Positions 24,001-35,099 of a stretch of 64,000 bases of DNA are shown here, in pieces (the stretch's first letter is position 1; each line of letters opens with the position of its first letter). The notes beneath the pieces were generated by a model that was not told the origin of the DNA, did no database searches, and saw only the letters and a list, made by a program, of their open reading frames with translations. Made by a program: the position numbers and the translations under genes. The DNA comes from Pohlia nutans. Its lineage: Eukaryota > Streptophyta > Bryopsida > Bryales > Mniaceae. Where the stretch lies: positions 3,301,501-3,365,500 of the forward strand of contig CM040102.1 in NCBI GenBank assembly GCA_022496805.1, read 5' to 3'.

Positions 24001-27000
24001 ATAGTATATTTTAAAATCTTCTGGTGACATTATTTTTGTTCCGTTGGGAAGGGTGATTTGTTCTATATTTTAAATTTTATGTGCCAATAATTTGTATAAT
24101 AATTTTATGGAGAGTTTTGGGTCTAAGTGTGGGAGTTCGTTTATGACTGTTGTTCGCCATTCTTTTTCTAGTTCGGTCATGTGGAGTTGGAAATTTTCTT
24201 CTGTGCTTTTTAGGTGTATATCACCTGCTGTTTTCAGAAGGAATAATGTACGTGTTGTGGGAGATGTAATGCAATCTTGACGTTTAATTCGTGGGATGTC
24301 TTCGGCACCGCCAGCTTTAACAAGTATGTGTTGTATTAGTCCTTTATATATTATTCCTAGTCTCCCTTTGTCGTTAAGTGCATTTCGCAGTTGTTCACCA
24401 ATGCATCTGAGGTAGGCATTTTTTAGAGAGAAGGCTTCTAGTCCAAATAAATTATGGGGTAGTTGTGTTATTATGTTTGCAGTACTTTTAGGTAGTCCGC
24501 ATATTGTTTTTTGGATTGCAATAATTTTCTTATCAAGTTTTTTGATAGTTGGTAGTGAATAAGGGACTGCAAAGAAGCTCTAGGCTATGCGTGCTCTGAT
24601 TACTGTATCCACCATACTGATTTTTTGTTTGATAGTGGCAGGGCATTTTGATAGTTGTTTACATTTGTCTATTATTTTAGTTGTGGTGATATGTGTTTGG
24701 AGTTTCCATTTTAGTGATGGAACTAATTGTATGCCCAAGTAGACATAAGGTTCATTTTGATGGAGTATTGGTAGTGTTTGGTGTCTGTAGCTGATTTTTT
24801 GGTTTGTCATGTGGGTTTTGAATTTGTTTGGTTGCGTTTTGGATTTATTTGGGCAACCGGTGACGGCACATTTTGTGACTCCCAAGTCCATGCCTGCCCA
24901 TTCGCAAAATTTGTCAATTTTGTTTAGTTGTAATTGTAGTGATTTTGTATTATTTGATATAGCTGCTAGATCATCTGCGTATGCTGCAGAACTGATTTTA
25001 ATTTTTGATGTGCCAAATGTATATCCATTTTCTCCTCTTTGTAACCACCTCGGGAGTGGTTCTAGAAAAATTAAAAAGAGATATGGGCTAAGTGTGTCAC
25101 CTTGTATGGTTCCTCTTTGGATCGGTATTGGTTTTGTTTTTCCAAAGTGTTCTCGAGTTAATATAGTGTTTGAGTGGGAGTAGATGTTTCCGACTAGCAT
25201 TATTGCGTCTGTCGGGTGTCCAAGGTCTTTCATTATAGCTAGGAGCCTTGCGTGGTCAAGTGAGCCAAATGCGTTTTTGAAGTCTATATAAAGTAGATAT
25301 ATGTCTTGATTTGTAAATTTTGCGTCTTCTAGTGCTGCTATGAGGAGTTGTAGTTGTCTTGCTGTACTTCTTTCTGCTCTGAATCCTTCTTGACTATCGT
25401 GTAGGATTTGGTGTTCTTCACCGTACGCTGACAGTATGTATGTTAGTGTACTAGTGAAAAAATTGTATATTGTGTTTGCAAGTGCTATTGGTCTGTGGTT
25501 TGGCAGTTGTGTAGGATTTCCTTTTTTATAGAGTAGTATGGTTAGACTTATTTTCCATGAGGCTGGGATTTGTTTTTGTTTGTAGCAGTGAGTAAAAAAT
25601 AAAAAAAGTAGTTTGTGAAAACTTTCAGGCATATTTTTTAGTATAGAGTTGGGAATTTTGTCTGGGCTTGGTGTTTTGTTGTTAGATAGATGTTTGAGAC
25701 ACATTTCGTATATTTCTTTGTCAAAGTGTTTATGTAGTGGGATTTGTGGGTTTCCTCTTTTTTCTATTACAAATCCATCAAGGTCGTGCCATGGGTATTG
25801 TCTAACTCCACAAGTACAGTGTGATGGGTGTTCGGGTTGATAGTAGCAAGTAGGTACTGTAGGTCTATTGCTAATTGATTGTTGTATGTGGATTTCGTTT
25901 GCTATGTCTTCTGGGCTTGTTAGTATGTTGTTGTTTCTATCCAATATGCAATCTAATGGTGGTGTCTCTAGGTTTTTAAAAACTCTCTTGTTTATTTTCT
26001 TTGGACTTTTGTCGTATAGTTGTCTATATTTGAGTATTGCCTTTTTTATACAACTTTGGGTATATTTTTTGGTGATTTTACGGGCTTGTATTTTTGCTAT
26101 CTTGGCTATTTCTACTAGTGCTTGTATCCATTCTTGTTGATCATGTTCTTCGGTTGGGAGTGGTGGTATGTTTACACTTGTATAGGTTTTTAATTCTTCC
26201 ATTATTGGATGTGTTGGCCAGTTTTGTGTATTTTTTATTATGTAAATTGTTTTTCTAATTAGATGGTAGGTAGAGAGGTGTTTTTTCCATGCTTTTTGTA
26301 GTTTTCTTGGTAAGAAGCCTCCTTGTTGGGAAGTGCGGTTTGTTAGTGCCGGGAGTGGTGGTGCAGTACAAGTTTTTTGGATTTTATCTGAAATTTTTTG
26401 TATCATGTGATCTAATTTTGAACATGTTGTTTGCCATTGATCATTTGTTAATTGGTCATTCGATAGTATTGTGGTGAGTTCATTTATTTGCATAGCATTT
26501 TCTTCAAAGTATTCTGTTTTGAATTTTTCAATGTTTTCTTGTGGTATGGGGTTTAGTATTCTCGTTGTTTTGTTTATTATTGGTATGGGTCTCGCTAGTA
26601 AGGTGTTTGTTGGTATGTATAATGTTACTGGAGAGTGGTCAGAGTTGAGGTTGTGGTTATTGTCTGTAGTTGATATATATAAAGTATTATTTGATGTTTT
26701 GATGTAGTATCCATCTATTAAGCTGGTTTGGATATAGTTTTGTCCTCCTTGTCTTGAGTATGGGCAGTTTGTTGGGATGTATTCTAAGTGTAGATTGTTA
26801 GTAAATGTTCTCCATTCTATGTCTTCCGCTTGTGGTGGAGTTGTATCGGTTTCATTTTGTCTTCCGATGAGTGCTATGTCTCTGTTAAAATCACCACATA
26901 GTATGTGTGTGGCGTTTGGATGTGATTGATTTGTTGTGTTATATTTTGTTGGATCATTTGTATATATTGTATGTCTTTTGCATGTGATGGCATATACATG

Positions 27001-28010
27001 TGAATAATTAACCACGTTTGCAATGGTTTGTTGTCTATTTTTATTATTTGTAGATAAGGTGATATTTCCCTAGGAGTTGGGATTTTAGTGACATTGCCGG
27101 GGTATGCATATTTTTGATGTATTAGTGTGAGGAGACCTCCTCTTGCGGGTATATATGGTATTCTTTGTTGCATGCATCTTGTTAGGGCATGTGTGTTGTT
27201 AAAAATTAATTTGTATTTTGGAAATAGGTTTTGTATGTATTTGGTAGATTTTGTGGCGGTTATTTTAGTTTCTTGTATTGTGATGATGGCGGGTTCGTCT
27301 GGTGTATTGGAAATGAGTTCATGTAGATTTGGAAGGGCCGTATTTAGTGATGAGGCATTCCATATAATAAATCTTGTATTATAGTTTGTTGTTTGTATTT
27401 CTTGTGGTTGAGTTGTAGGTATATTTGGGAGTGGTGGGGGATGATTATATTCGTGTAGTGGTTCATATATTTTTAAGGTTTCTTCTAATAAGTTGATAGG
27501 GAGAAATGGGAATTGATCAATCATGTTTTGGAGGGTTATAGAATCATTGTGTTGATGAATAAAATCGTAAATTTCTTTGTGAATGGTTTTTGGTGGGTTT
27601 ATTAGGTTTTGGTTGTTTTTTGTAAATTCTGTGTATGGGTGTCTAGTTAGAATGTGCCTTTCAGGTGGGTTTTGTAGCAGGGACATTTTTTCTAGTAGTA
27701 GAGTTGTCCAATCAGGATTTGGAGTTTGTATTAGGAGTTGATCACATGTTTCTTTTGATGGACTAATTGTAATAATGAGAGCATAAAGTATTCTTGGTGA
27801 TGGATGGTGTTGATTTTGATAAATATAATTTGATAAATGTGGATAGTCGTTACGGGTTTCCGCATGATTTGGATGTGTTATATTTATGATAGATGAAAAT
27901 TGTTTTGCTAAATGTTGGTATTCTGGTTTTAATTTAATCGTACTTGGTATAAAGTATGATTTGGATCTTCTTCTATGTGGGGGTGGGTGTGTGTTTAATA
28001 AGTCGGGCAT
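21007..28010 (-). pseudogene. LINE ORF2: APE endonuclease, RT, RNase H, second nuclease
   Basis: Reading from 28,010 downward: about 215 unassigned residues; an APE-type endonuclease (WNASSLN, the catalytic-Glu motif IQETK near 27,270, GDFNRD near 26,890, NSDHSP near 26,640); a reverse transcriptase with AAYADD near 24,975; RNase H (YTDGSF near 22,450, CFRAELMAI, TDCLNCI, HADQLAKEG near 22,050); a CPIC-x7-TWLHVLLIC zinc-knuckle-like motif near 21,670; and a C-terminal block from 21,480 to 21,007 with KPDIL, FIEFTYTNDRF, KYQPL, GW-V and TAGARG motifs, read here as a PD-(D/E)XK restriction-like endonuclease. Breaks: frameshift near 26,905 in a CA tract, in-frame stops near 24,582 and 24,070, frameshift at a T run near 22,240, further shifts between 21,700 and 21,480, and a stop at 21,223-21,225. 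The sense strand is A/C-rich and poor in G. The protein would exceed 2300 residues if unbroken. Confidence 0.85.
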
Positions 28011-28049
28011 GGGCCCGGGGTTTGTTTCTATGTCTCCGCTTAGTATTAA
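28011..28049 (-). other. 2A-like ribosome-skipping motif (intact NPGP)
   Basis: Directly upstream of, and in frame with, the first ATG of ORF2, the minus strand reads ILILSGDIETNPGP. It meets the D-x-E-x-N-P-G-P consensus of 2A peptides and has the usual hydrophobic leader. 2A peptides make the ribosome skip the Gly-Pro bond, so the replication protein would start with Pro just before this Met. 2A-like sequences are known in several animal and trypanosome non-LTR elements. Confidence 0.8.
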
Positions 28050-28247
28050 TATTTGGTGAAGAAATTTTCTCTTTAGAGGAAATTTTTGGGTTTTTTTTTT
28101 TTTTTTTTTTCTTTGTTTATTTTGGACGAGGCCGGTAGGCCGAGTCCATTTTTGTTGTACTTGAGTTGTTGGATTTACTATGGCAGTTCTGGGTGATAGT
28201 ATGTTTAGGTTTATGTTGTGGTTTAGGTGGTTTTTGTTTATGTTTTT

Positions 28248-28289
28248 GGGCCCCAGGTTAGTTTCAATATCTCCACTAAGTAGTAGTAA
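28248..28289 (-). other. Second 2A-like motif, degenerate (NLGP)
   Basis: In the same uninterrupted frame, 79 codons upstream of the intact copy, the minus strand reads LLLLSGDIETNLGP. Only the first Pro of NPGP is changed (CCG or similar to CTG). The 79 codons between are open, including an A20 tract coding for Lys. No ATG in frame lies between the upstream stop (about 28,390) and this motif. Confidence 0.75.
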
Positions 28290-28389
28290 AAAGTGGGGAG
28301 AGAAAGTGTTGTTTTTGAAGAGGTGTTTTTTGAGGTTTGTAGGGTGGTTTTTGATGTTTTTGTTTAGTTTTGTTTATTTTGTTTTGTTT

Positions 28390-29189
28390 GTTTTTTGTTT
28401 TATTTGGATAAGGGCATTAAGAAATGCTTTTTTTTATTGTTGTTTATGTTTTTAGTTGTTTTTGTGTGTTTAGAGTTTTTTTTTTTTTTTGGAACCTAGT
28501 TTTGTGTTTTGTTTTGTTTTTTGGACTAAATATTTTGTTTTTTGTTTTGTTGTTTTTTTTTTTTTTTTTTTTTTTTTGGGCTATATATTTGTTTTTTGGT
28601 TTGTTTTTAGGACTGTTTATTTTGTTTTTTGTTTTTTGTTTTGTTTGTTTGAAAACATTATAAAATGCTTTCTCTTTATTATTTTTTAAGGTTTTACATT
28701 AGGAGAAATCTGTAGTCACAAAGGGGCCCTGGCCATTCTCACGTGCTGAAAAATTTAGGCCAAACCGTGCACTTTACAAGAGTGCACCAATGGTGCCACC
28801 GTAGCTGCCAGCAGTGCAGTTCCGTGGGTCGCGCCAATCGACGCTGCCAACACTGCCGACACTGCCAGCACTGCCAACACTGCCAGCACTGCGGCTTCCG
28901 ACGCTGTCAGCGGGCAGCGACTGCACCAATGGATTTACATAGAAAATGGTGCCTAGGCAGCCGGTTCACCTAACCCGGTCAAGCTTACAGGGCCCCTTTG
29001 GGACCCCATTTTTCCCCTAATGGTTGTTTTAGTTTGTTTAGAGTTTTCTGAGCTTTTTTCTGTATTTTTTTGGTGTTTTGGTATAGCTTTTTTGTTTTTG
29101 TTGAGTTAATATTTTAGCATTGAATAATGCTATGAGGTAGAAGAATTTTAGAGAGAAAAACTCTGGTGTAGCTATAGGGTTGTTTTTCT
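28390..29189 (-). other. LINE inter-ORF spacer
   Basis: The spacer is very T-rich on the plus strand (A-rich in sense) and contains long T runs at 28,550-28,577. It is interrupted by the GC-rich DNA element at 28,697-29,022. No protein is supported; the F-rich plus-strand frames are artefacts of poly(T). Confidence 0.6.
28697..29022. mobile_element. GC-rich MITE nested in the LINE spacer
   Basis: The ends are inverted repeats of about 35 bp: CATTAGGAGAAATCTG...AAAGGGGCCCTG on the left and, inverted, CATTAGGGGAAAAATG...AAAGGGGCCCTG on the right. The interior holds a 9-bp minisatellite (CACTGCCAA/GCA units, about 28,848-28,892). Its GC content is clearly above that of the surrounding LINE. It has no coding capacity and the superfamily is undetermined. 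Confidence 0.7.
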
Positions 29190-30940
29190 TCACATGTTTG
29201 GCTGGTTGTTTAGTGGAGGCGGAAGTGCTAAGAGTTCGGATCCTCCTTCTTTACCCATGATTGCTATTGAGACCTTCTTGGAAAATTCTGCCATCTGCCT
29301 TCTCATTATCTCGTGCAAGTTGGAGTTGAGTCTTTGGGCATAAGTGTTGGTAGTGGTGATGATGTCTGCTTTCTGTGTTGCCAATTCTTCCTTGAACTCG
29401 ATCGTGAGCTCTGCTTTCAACTCCTTCTTCAACTCTGTCTTCAATTCTTCTTTAAATTCGATGATGTCTTCTTTCTCTGTTCTTGGTTTCTTCCCTTGGC
29501 TGCTTGGTGCATTCTGAATCGCTTCTATGGTGTTTACGAGGGCGGTGCTGATGTCACAAAATCCGAATTGCTTCTGTTGCTCTTCTGAGGGTGGTAGTGT
29601 TCCTTCTAAGTTCTTCGGATGTGGAGTGAAAGTCACGTGGGAGTTGTGAATCTTGTGTGTCTTGTTGACAAAGTGACGATAAACAGTCGGGTTGAGGCAT
29701 TCGATGTTGACTGATCCGCTGTGTAGGTTGTCGCGTTGCTTTGGAAAGAAACTAGAGGAGTCATTCTTGGGCCCCATAATCTCTTTAATCTCGTGAAGTG
29801 TCTCTTTTGTAGTCTTTGTGAGCTTCAAACCTTGCAAAACCAACCTCAAACAATTTTTCTTGGCCAGTTGGGTCGTAGAAAGTCTCTCCCCAATTTTGAT
29901 GGTGGGTGCTATTATTTCATTGCGAAAGGTAGCCTTGAACTGCACAATTTTCTCTGCTGGAGAAGGAGTTGGTGCCACCAACCATGCCCATGTCTCAGTA
30001 GTGTATTTCTGCACACCTGTATCTCTAATTCTTGCCCCCTCTTAAAACTTTCTACAACTACCTCTTTGAAGAGACTGTGACCCGTGACATTTCCGAGAGA
30101 GAGTGTGTTGATCTTCACATATAGCATATTGTTTCTAGCTATAGTGTTATAGCTTTTGCAGACTTTCCCAACTGTCATAATGGTATCCAGGGTGAGGATA
30201 AAAGGCCTAACGCCGCTGAGTAGATTTATACCATCTACCCCAAGATGCTTCAAATGCAATTTGATAGTTCCAGACCAATGCCGTGCAGAGCCATTTCTAC
30301 AAAGAACTGCAATGGCTTCTGCTATCTTAGCCCCCAGTGAAATTTTCATACCTTTCAAACGCGCTTGCGTTAATGTTAGGATCTCCTCATGGGTGTATTG
30401 CCGGGTTGGTTTTTGGAAATAAATGGCTACATGATAGTCATAAGAGAGGCCAGTGTCTGGGTCTGTTTCAACCTCAAATGGGAGCTGCGTAATGTTGAAA
30501 TGCTGCCCTTCTATGCCATCTGAGCGGATCATTGGAAAAAGAGTTTGACTGACATGGGGGTAGGAAAATACCGAGATAAGGAGTTCTGCTGCTTCTTTCC
30601 CTGAGAGGCCTTTCTTCACAAGGATCTGGAGTGGGACTGGTTCGAAGCTCTCCGGTGCTTTTTCGTCAATGGCTAGCTTTTCCATCGCCTCAAATCCAAG
30701 CCAAAAATGTTGAGATGGTGAAGTCTTTTCCTTGGATGCTGACTTGCCACTCTTTTCTGTTGATGATGCTTTGCTCCTCTTTTCAGCTGACGATGCTTTG
30801 TTCCTCTTCTCCGTTGATGATGCTCTGTTGCCTCCATTCCTCTTCTGTCCTTGGGGTGGAGATTCTGTGTCCATCATCACATAATCTGGGTCGTCTGTGA
30901 GATCTCTAGCAGCGCCCTTGCCTCCTCCTTGTCCTGCCAT
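29190..30940 (-). pseudogene. LINE ORF1 (gag-like), one frameshift
   Basis: The start ATG is at 30,938-30,940 (MAGQGGGKG). The N-terminal 70 residues are low-complexity, with four imperfect (K)ASS(T/A)EK(R/S) repeats. A long globular region follows, and the C-terminal part has a K/E-rich coiled coil around EFKEELKTELKKEL. No CCHC knuckle or RRM motif is obvious, so the nucleic-acid-binding mode is unclear. The frame breaks once, at a run of five C on the plus strand (30,035-30,039; G5 in sense): similarity of style continues immediately in another frame down to the stop at 29,190. One indel in the homopolymer would explain this. The codon usage is balanced, unlike the A/C-rich ORF2. Confidence 0.75.
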
Positions 30941-32572
30941 CCTGTATCTATAAAATATGGCACAAGTTAAATTAATTAGGTTAGAATTGATTAGCATAGC
31001 AGAGATATTTGGGATAGCCAATTGGTTTGAGTTAGTGTTATTGTTGTGTTGCTTTGATGTTGTTCCTCTACTTTCCACTGACGCGTGTAGTGGGGCTTTG
31101 TAGTAGAGGAGTTTATGAATTAAATGGACATTTGTGTTTGTCTTTTTGGCTTTTATTTCATCTTTCCTATCTACCAAATGCAGAGAGAAATTAATGATTG
31201 CAAGAGGGGGAAAGCGTACCTTTGCTAAAGGTATTACCTCAAGCTGCTGCTTTGATGAAGGGTGTTGTTCTGCTACTCTTTGCTGATAAAGATGATGGCC
31301 TTATAAAATGTTGTTGATGATGACACACTGATGATGTTGCGATAATTGGAGATGTATAGTCGATGTTGGTCTGCTGCGTTGGTGATGATGTCCTGTTCGT
31401 TGTAGAAGAGAAGAGGACAAACTCTGGCCTCCGCGACTTAAGGTGGCTAAGCTAGTACAATCGGAGCCGGGTTTGGATAGTGCAAAGACTAGACGTTTAG
31501 AAGATCCGTTTGGTCTACCAAACACTTAGCCAAGTCCACCCAGCATGCTCCTGAAGATTTATGGACTGTACGGAATCTTGCAACATCAAGGTCGACACAC
31601 CATTCACTACCGGTCCGATTGTACTATGCGACAACCACATAAGTTTCCTAACTGTAACGTCTGGCGGTGCTTGTGCAGAATACGGTGCCACACGAGCTTC
31701 TTCACGATCTGTTGATGTAGGTGAGTGTTGGCTCCTATAATGTAGATCAGGGTCAACCGGGGCGAGTGGCTGCTGTGTCGACGTAGGACAAGACGTGCTT
31801 CAACACCCAGATGAACATCCCGCAACGCTCTGCCTTACATGCAATCTGCAGTCTGCAAGAAATGCCTCGATCTGCCTCACTGAACAAACCTTGGCCTCAC
31901 ACCGAGCGGAACTCGCACCGGCAGTGACCACAGCACTTGAACAGGCCTCGGAGAGACCGGATCGCACGTCGACGGAAGATCGACCGAAACCCTAGATCTC
32001 ACTCCGGCTGCATGGATCGAACTATCAGATCTATAGAGTAACTAAAGATCACGACAATGAGCCTACAACGTTTGCGGCGGTGGAACCGAGGCACACACGT
32101 CGAATAACCTACTACACAAGAAAACGGGACTGCGGGTACAGGGCGCGTCGATTCTCTGGAGCGGATCTGCACAACGGGGCTCCGATCTCATAGCTACAAG
32201 GCCCTGGCTTACTGCCGCGGATCTACAGCACTTTCAAACTACGAGGCTTCGATCTACAACACAAGCGTTTGAAACCACGTACCCATCAGGATCTGCGACT
32301 TCCTGCAGGCAACCGATCTACACACAGGCACTAGAAACTCGTACTACACAACTACCGTCAATCTGCACATGTGAGCACCGGATTCTGCAAGCGGCCGCGA
32401 AACGATTCAGATCAGAAACCCCAGCTAAGATCTAGCATCAGTTCCTTACGGAGAAGGAATCACCCTTGTTCGTTGAGTGGCTGTGCTCACGATCTCCTTG
32501 CAGAAGCGCAAGCGGCCATCGTTCTCCTCAAGGCTCCACAGGTCTCAGAGCGCCATCCTCCGGTTCCTACTC
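30941..32572 (-). promoter_or_regulatory. LINE 5' UTR, GC-richer
   Basis: The 1.6 kb between the ORF1 start and the element's 5' boundary is non-coding. The part from 31,400 to 32,572 is clearly richer in GC than the rest of the element and the flanks. As LINEs carry an internal promoter in this position, it probably drives transcription; no specific site is recognised. Confidence 0.55.
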
Positions 32573-32720
32573 CATGGTATCACCTTAATATATCAAGGGT
32601 ATTGCCGGATATTATAGAGGTATAGTGAGTAGTACATTCACAAGGTAGCAAAAGTATCTACCATTTATGTGGGAGGTTACACCATGTGCTAAATGTCATA
32701 AAGTGGTTCTGAGATCACTG
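32573..32720. repeat. Right half of the LINE-interrupted repeat, with TSD
   Basis: Begins with the second copy of the 10-bp duplication (32,573-32,582) and continues with the CCTTAATATATCAAGGG block, matching the right half of 16,690-17,016. Confidence 0.85.
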
Positions 32721-34439
32721 GCGGGGACAACCATTTTCTTGCGCTACGTATTACTGTAGAAAATAACCTCTGTCCATGATTTCATTGAAATGCATTCTTG
32801 TCCTTCCGCCCAGAGTTTCTTGTAGCGTGACTGCTTGATTTTAATTTCAATGCACCATCAAGGCACAATGTTCACATGCCTTGAAGCTCCTGATGAGTTT
32901 TATTGATGAGATAATTTTTCTTTCGTAGAGAAAAAAATACACTAATTAATTTTTTGAAAATAATATTTTAGGGTTCATCCACACTCAACTACATTAACCC
33001 TTAATCCCTGAATGTTTAAAAGACCAGTATCTAGTCACTGTCGGAATCTAATAGGCTGCGTGGAACAAAAAATATGTTTTTGAAAAAATAAAGAATATTT
33101 TAAAATACTACATTGAGTCTGCTTTCCAATAACACAATTTGAATTATGTCAATCCAAGATAAACTCTACCTGAGAGGATTTGTTTAAAGTGGATCACTTC
33201 AACATTGTCTCAGTGTTATAAAATTTGCTATTTGGAGAAAATAATTTTTGTTCCCTCCATCATTTCTTGTGCTTATAAACCAACTTTAACTAGTTATGCT
33301 AAATTTTAAACTTTAAAAGTGAAAATCATAATTTATACAAATTTTCAAAGATTAACCCCTACGGGTTCTTAGCTTTTTTGGGCTTAAAATCATTATTGCT
33401 TTTGATGTGTTATAGGTCTTAATGTAAGTGAAGTATAGAAATCTCAATTGTACAATCTTGTAACATACATGTTGTAGATCATGTGGATCAATTTTGGGAT
33501 CATTTGGCCATGTAGATTGCAAGATCATAGTGTTTTAGTGCTAGAAAAGGATGCTAAATTTTTTCTAGCAACATAGTTAGAGATGAAATTTGTTTTCAAG
33601 ATTACTCAAAATGAAAAAAATTCAACTCTAAAGTAGTTCAAAATCATCATATAAACACATTAGTACCAAAAAGCCTCATGAAAAATTTAATGTGCCCTAA
33701 AATGACCTTGCAATGTGAAAAAGTAGCCCAAAAAGTGACCCATTTAAACCAATAAGCAAAAAGTGTTCAAACTAGACCGGTGCACTAAAATGACTCCTAA
33801 ACATTCATAACAACATGGATTGACCTCAAACTTTCACCATAATAACTAGATTTCAAGGGAAATTCAACCCAACAAGTTTTATTGAAAATTGACTTGGGAT
33901 GAAGGAGATACAAGCTTTCAAAGTTGCTACCATCAAAATTCACAAAACTGTCCAAAAAAAAGATACCTACTTTCAAATGATCACCAAAACTTCAATTCAT
34001 CTCGGATTGATCTGAAATTTTTACCACACATTTCATACATCATCTAGTTTGTTTTCGCAAAATTTCATTAAAATTGGACACGCCTTTTGAAAAAGTTACA
34101 GCTCTTTGAAGGTGAATATCCCCCCAAAACCTCTAAAACATGGACGTGGGGATGGTTAGGGGTCAATGCCTTTTATATTCACTAAAAAAATATTTAAATT
34201 TATTTTTGGAAGTTTGATCATATAGATAATTTGTAGAGATGATGCCCTACATTTTGTCTATTGAACCAAACTTCATCAAATATATGGAAGGCACATATTA
34301 TAACACATCTTTGTTTGGTTCAATACCTCTTGGGCTTTTAGAGGTTGAATGTCCGTATTACATTCACCTTGTCAAATCTCATCAATTTCTAACATTTTGA
34401 AATGTATTATATTTTTTTTGGTATTTTTTTCATACAATT
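32721..34439. other. Intergenic, no gene seen
   Basis: AT-rich. A TTAACCCCTA word at about 33,353 and a diverged GTTAGGGGTCAA word near 34,157 may be the ends of an old TTAA-type element of about 800 bp, but the internal repeats do not pair well. No exon-like stretch was seen. Confidence 0.4.
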
Positions 34440-35070
34440 TACTACTGAACTGATTTCCATTGATTTTTTCATAATTATTTAAATGAAAATGAATTTTATA
34501 ATATTTTTCAAAGTCTTTCTCTTGTAGTAGGTGTAGCAATTACAAAAATGCTTAAAATGGTATGAATTAAAAAAAAATGTAAATGATACCGTAGTGCCAA
34601 AACGAAAATAGAATAAATTAGTTTTTACAATATTTTGTTATTTCTAAGCTATTTAAGGTCATTTTTACTGTTTTTTTTCAAAAAAACAAAAATTGAGAAA
34701 TTTAGTTTTTGACAGGCGCACCTTATTTTTTCAAAAAAAAAATATTCGTTCACCAGGTGGCGAACATGCTATGGTGTTACGGTAGTGATGAACAACAAGG
34801 TGTAGGTAATTAACATGCCTCTTGAACTTACATAAAAAGAAATTCGATTGAGAAACTTTTCCTGCAGCTAGGAATTCTAGGGTTATGAATTTGAAAGTGC
34901 TGCAAAAAATGCAATTTTAACAATTTTGAAGAATTGTAAATTGGACTAGAAAGTAGAAGATAGATTCCACACTTCTTGGTTAGACCATTTTCATTTGAAA
35001 TTAGGAAGTAGGTGAAAATTAGTGTTTGACTAAAAAATGATCAAACATGGCCCCACAGGGCTCCTTGCAC
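34440..35070. repeat. Dispersed repeat, copy 2
   Basis: Matches 8160-8600. It has an extra block at about 34,590-34,782 bounded by TACCGTAGTG and TTACGGTAGTG words, so a further insertion is likely. Confidence 0.65.
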
Positions 35071-35099
35071 GCTTAGGAGTTAAACAAAGAAATGTCAAA

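Larger units (their letters stand above)
20504..32572 (-). mobile_element. Full-length Dualen/RandI-like LINE, 12.07 kb
   Basis: This is a non-LTR retrotransposon on the minus strand. A 10-bp direct repeat, CATGGTATCA, lies at both edges (20,494-20,503 and 32,573-32,582), so the ends are defined exactly. The order on the minus strand is a GC-richer 5' UTR, ORF1, a spacer, ORF2, a 0.5-kb 3' UTR and a (TATC)n tail. ORF2 encodes 2A-like motifs, an APE-type endonuclease, reverse transcriptase with YADD, RNase H, a CCHC-like motif and a restriction-like nuclease domain. The pairing of APE and restriction-like nucleases in one LINE is known from the Dualen/RandI clade, first described in green algae. 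Several stops and frameshifts show that this copy is inactive. A 326-bp DNA element is inserted in the spacer. Confidence 0.9.

Noticed and set aside
28180..28689. Phe/Leu-rich plus-strand frames resembling membrane proteins
   Set aside because: They are produced by poly(T) tracts in the LINE spacer; the minus strand carries the in-frame 2A-like motifs.
28848..28892. CTGCCAACA repeats as a possible coding or CRISPR repeat
   Set aside because: A simple 9-bp minisatellite inside a small GC-rich DNA element, with no open frame of interest.
21230..30900. Numerous plus-strand open frames of 60-125 codons
   Set aside because: They are antisense shadows of the LINE ORFs, explained by the low A/C content of the plus strand there; none has a domain.
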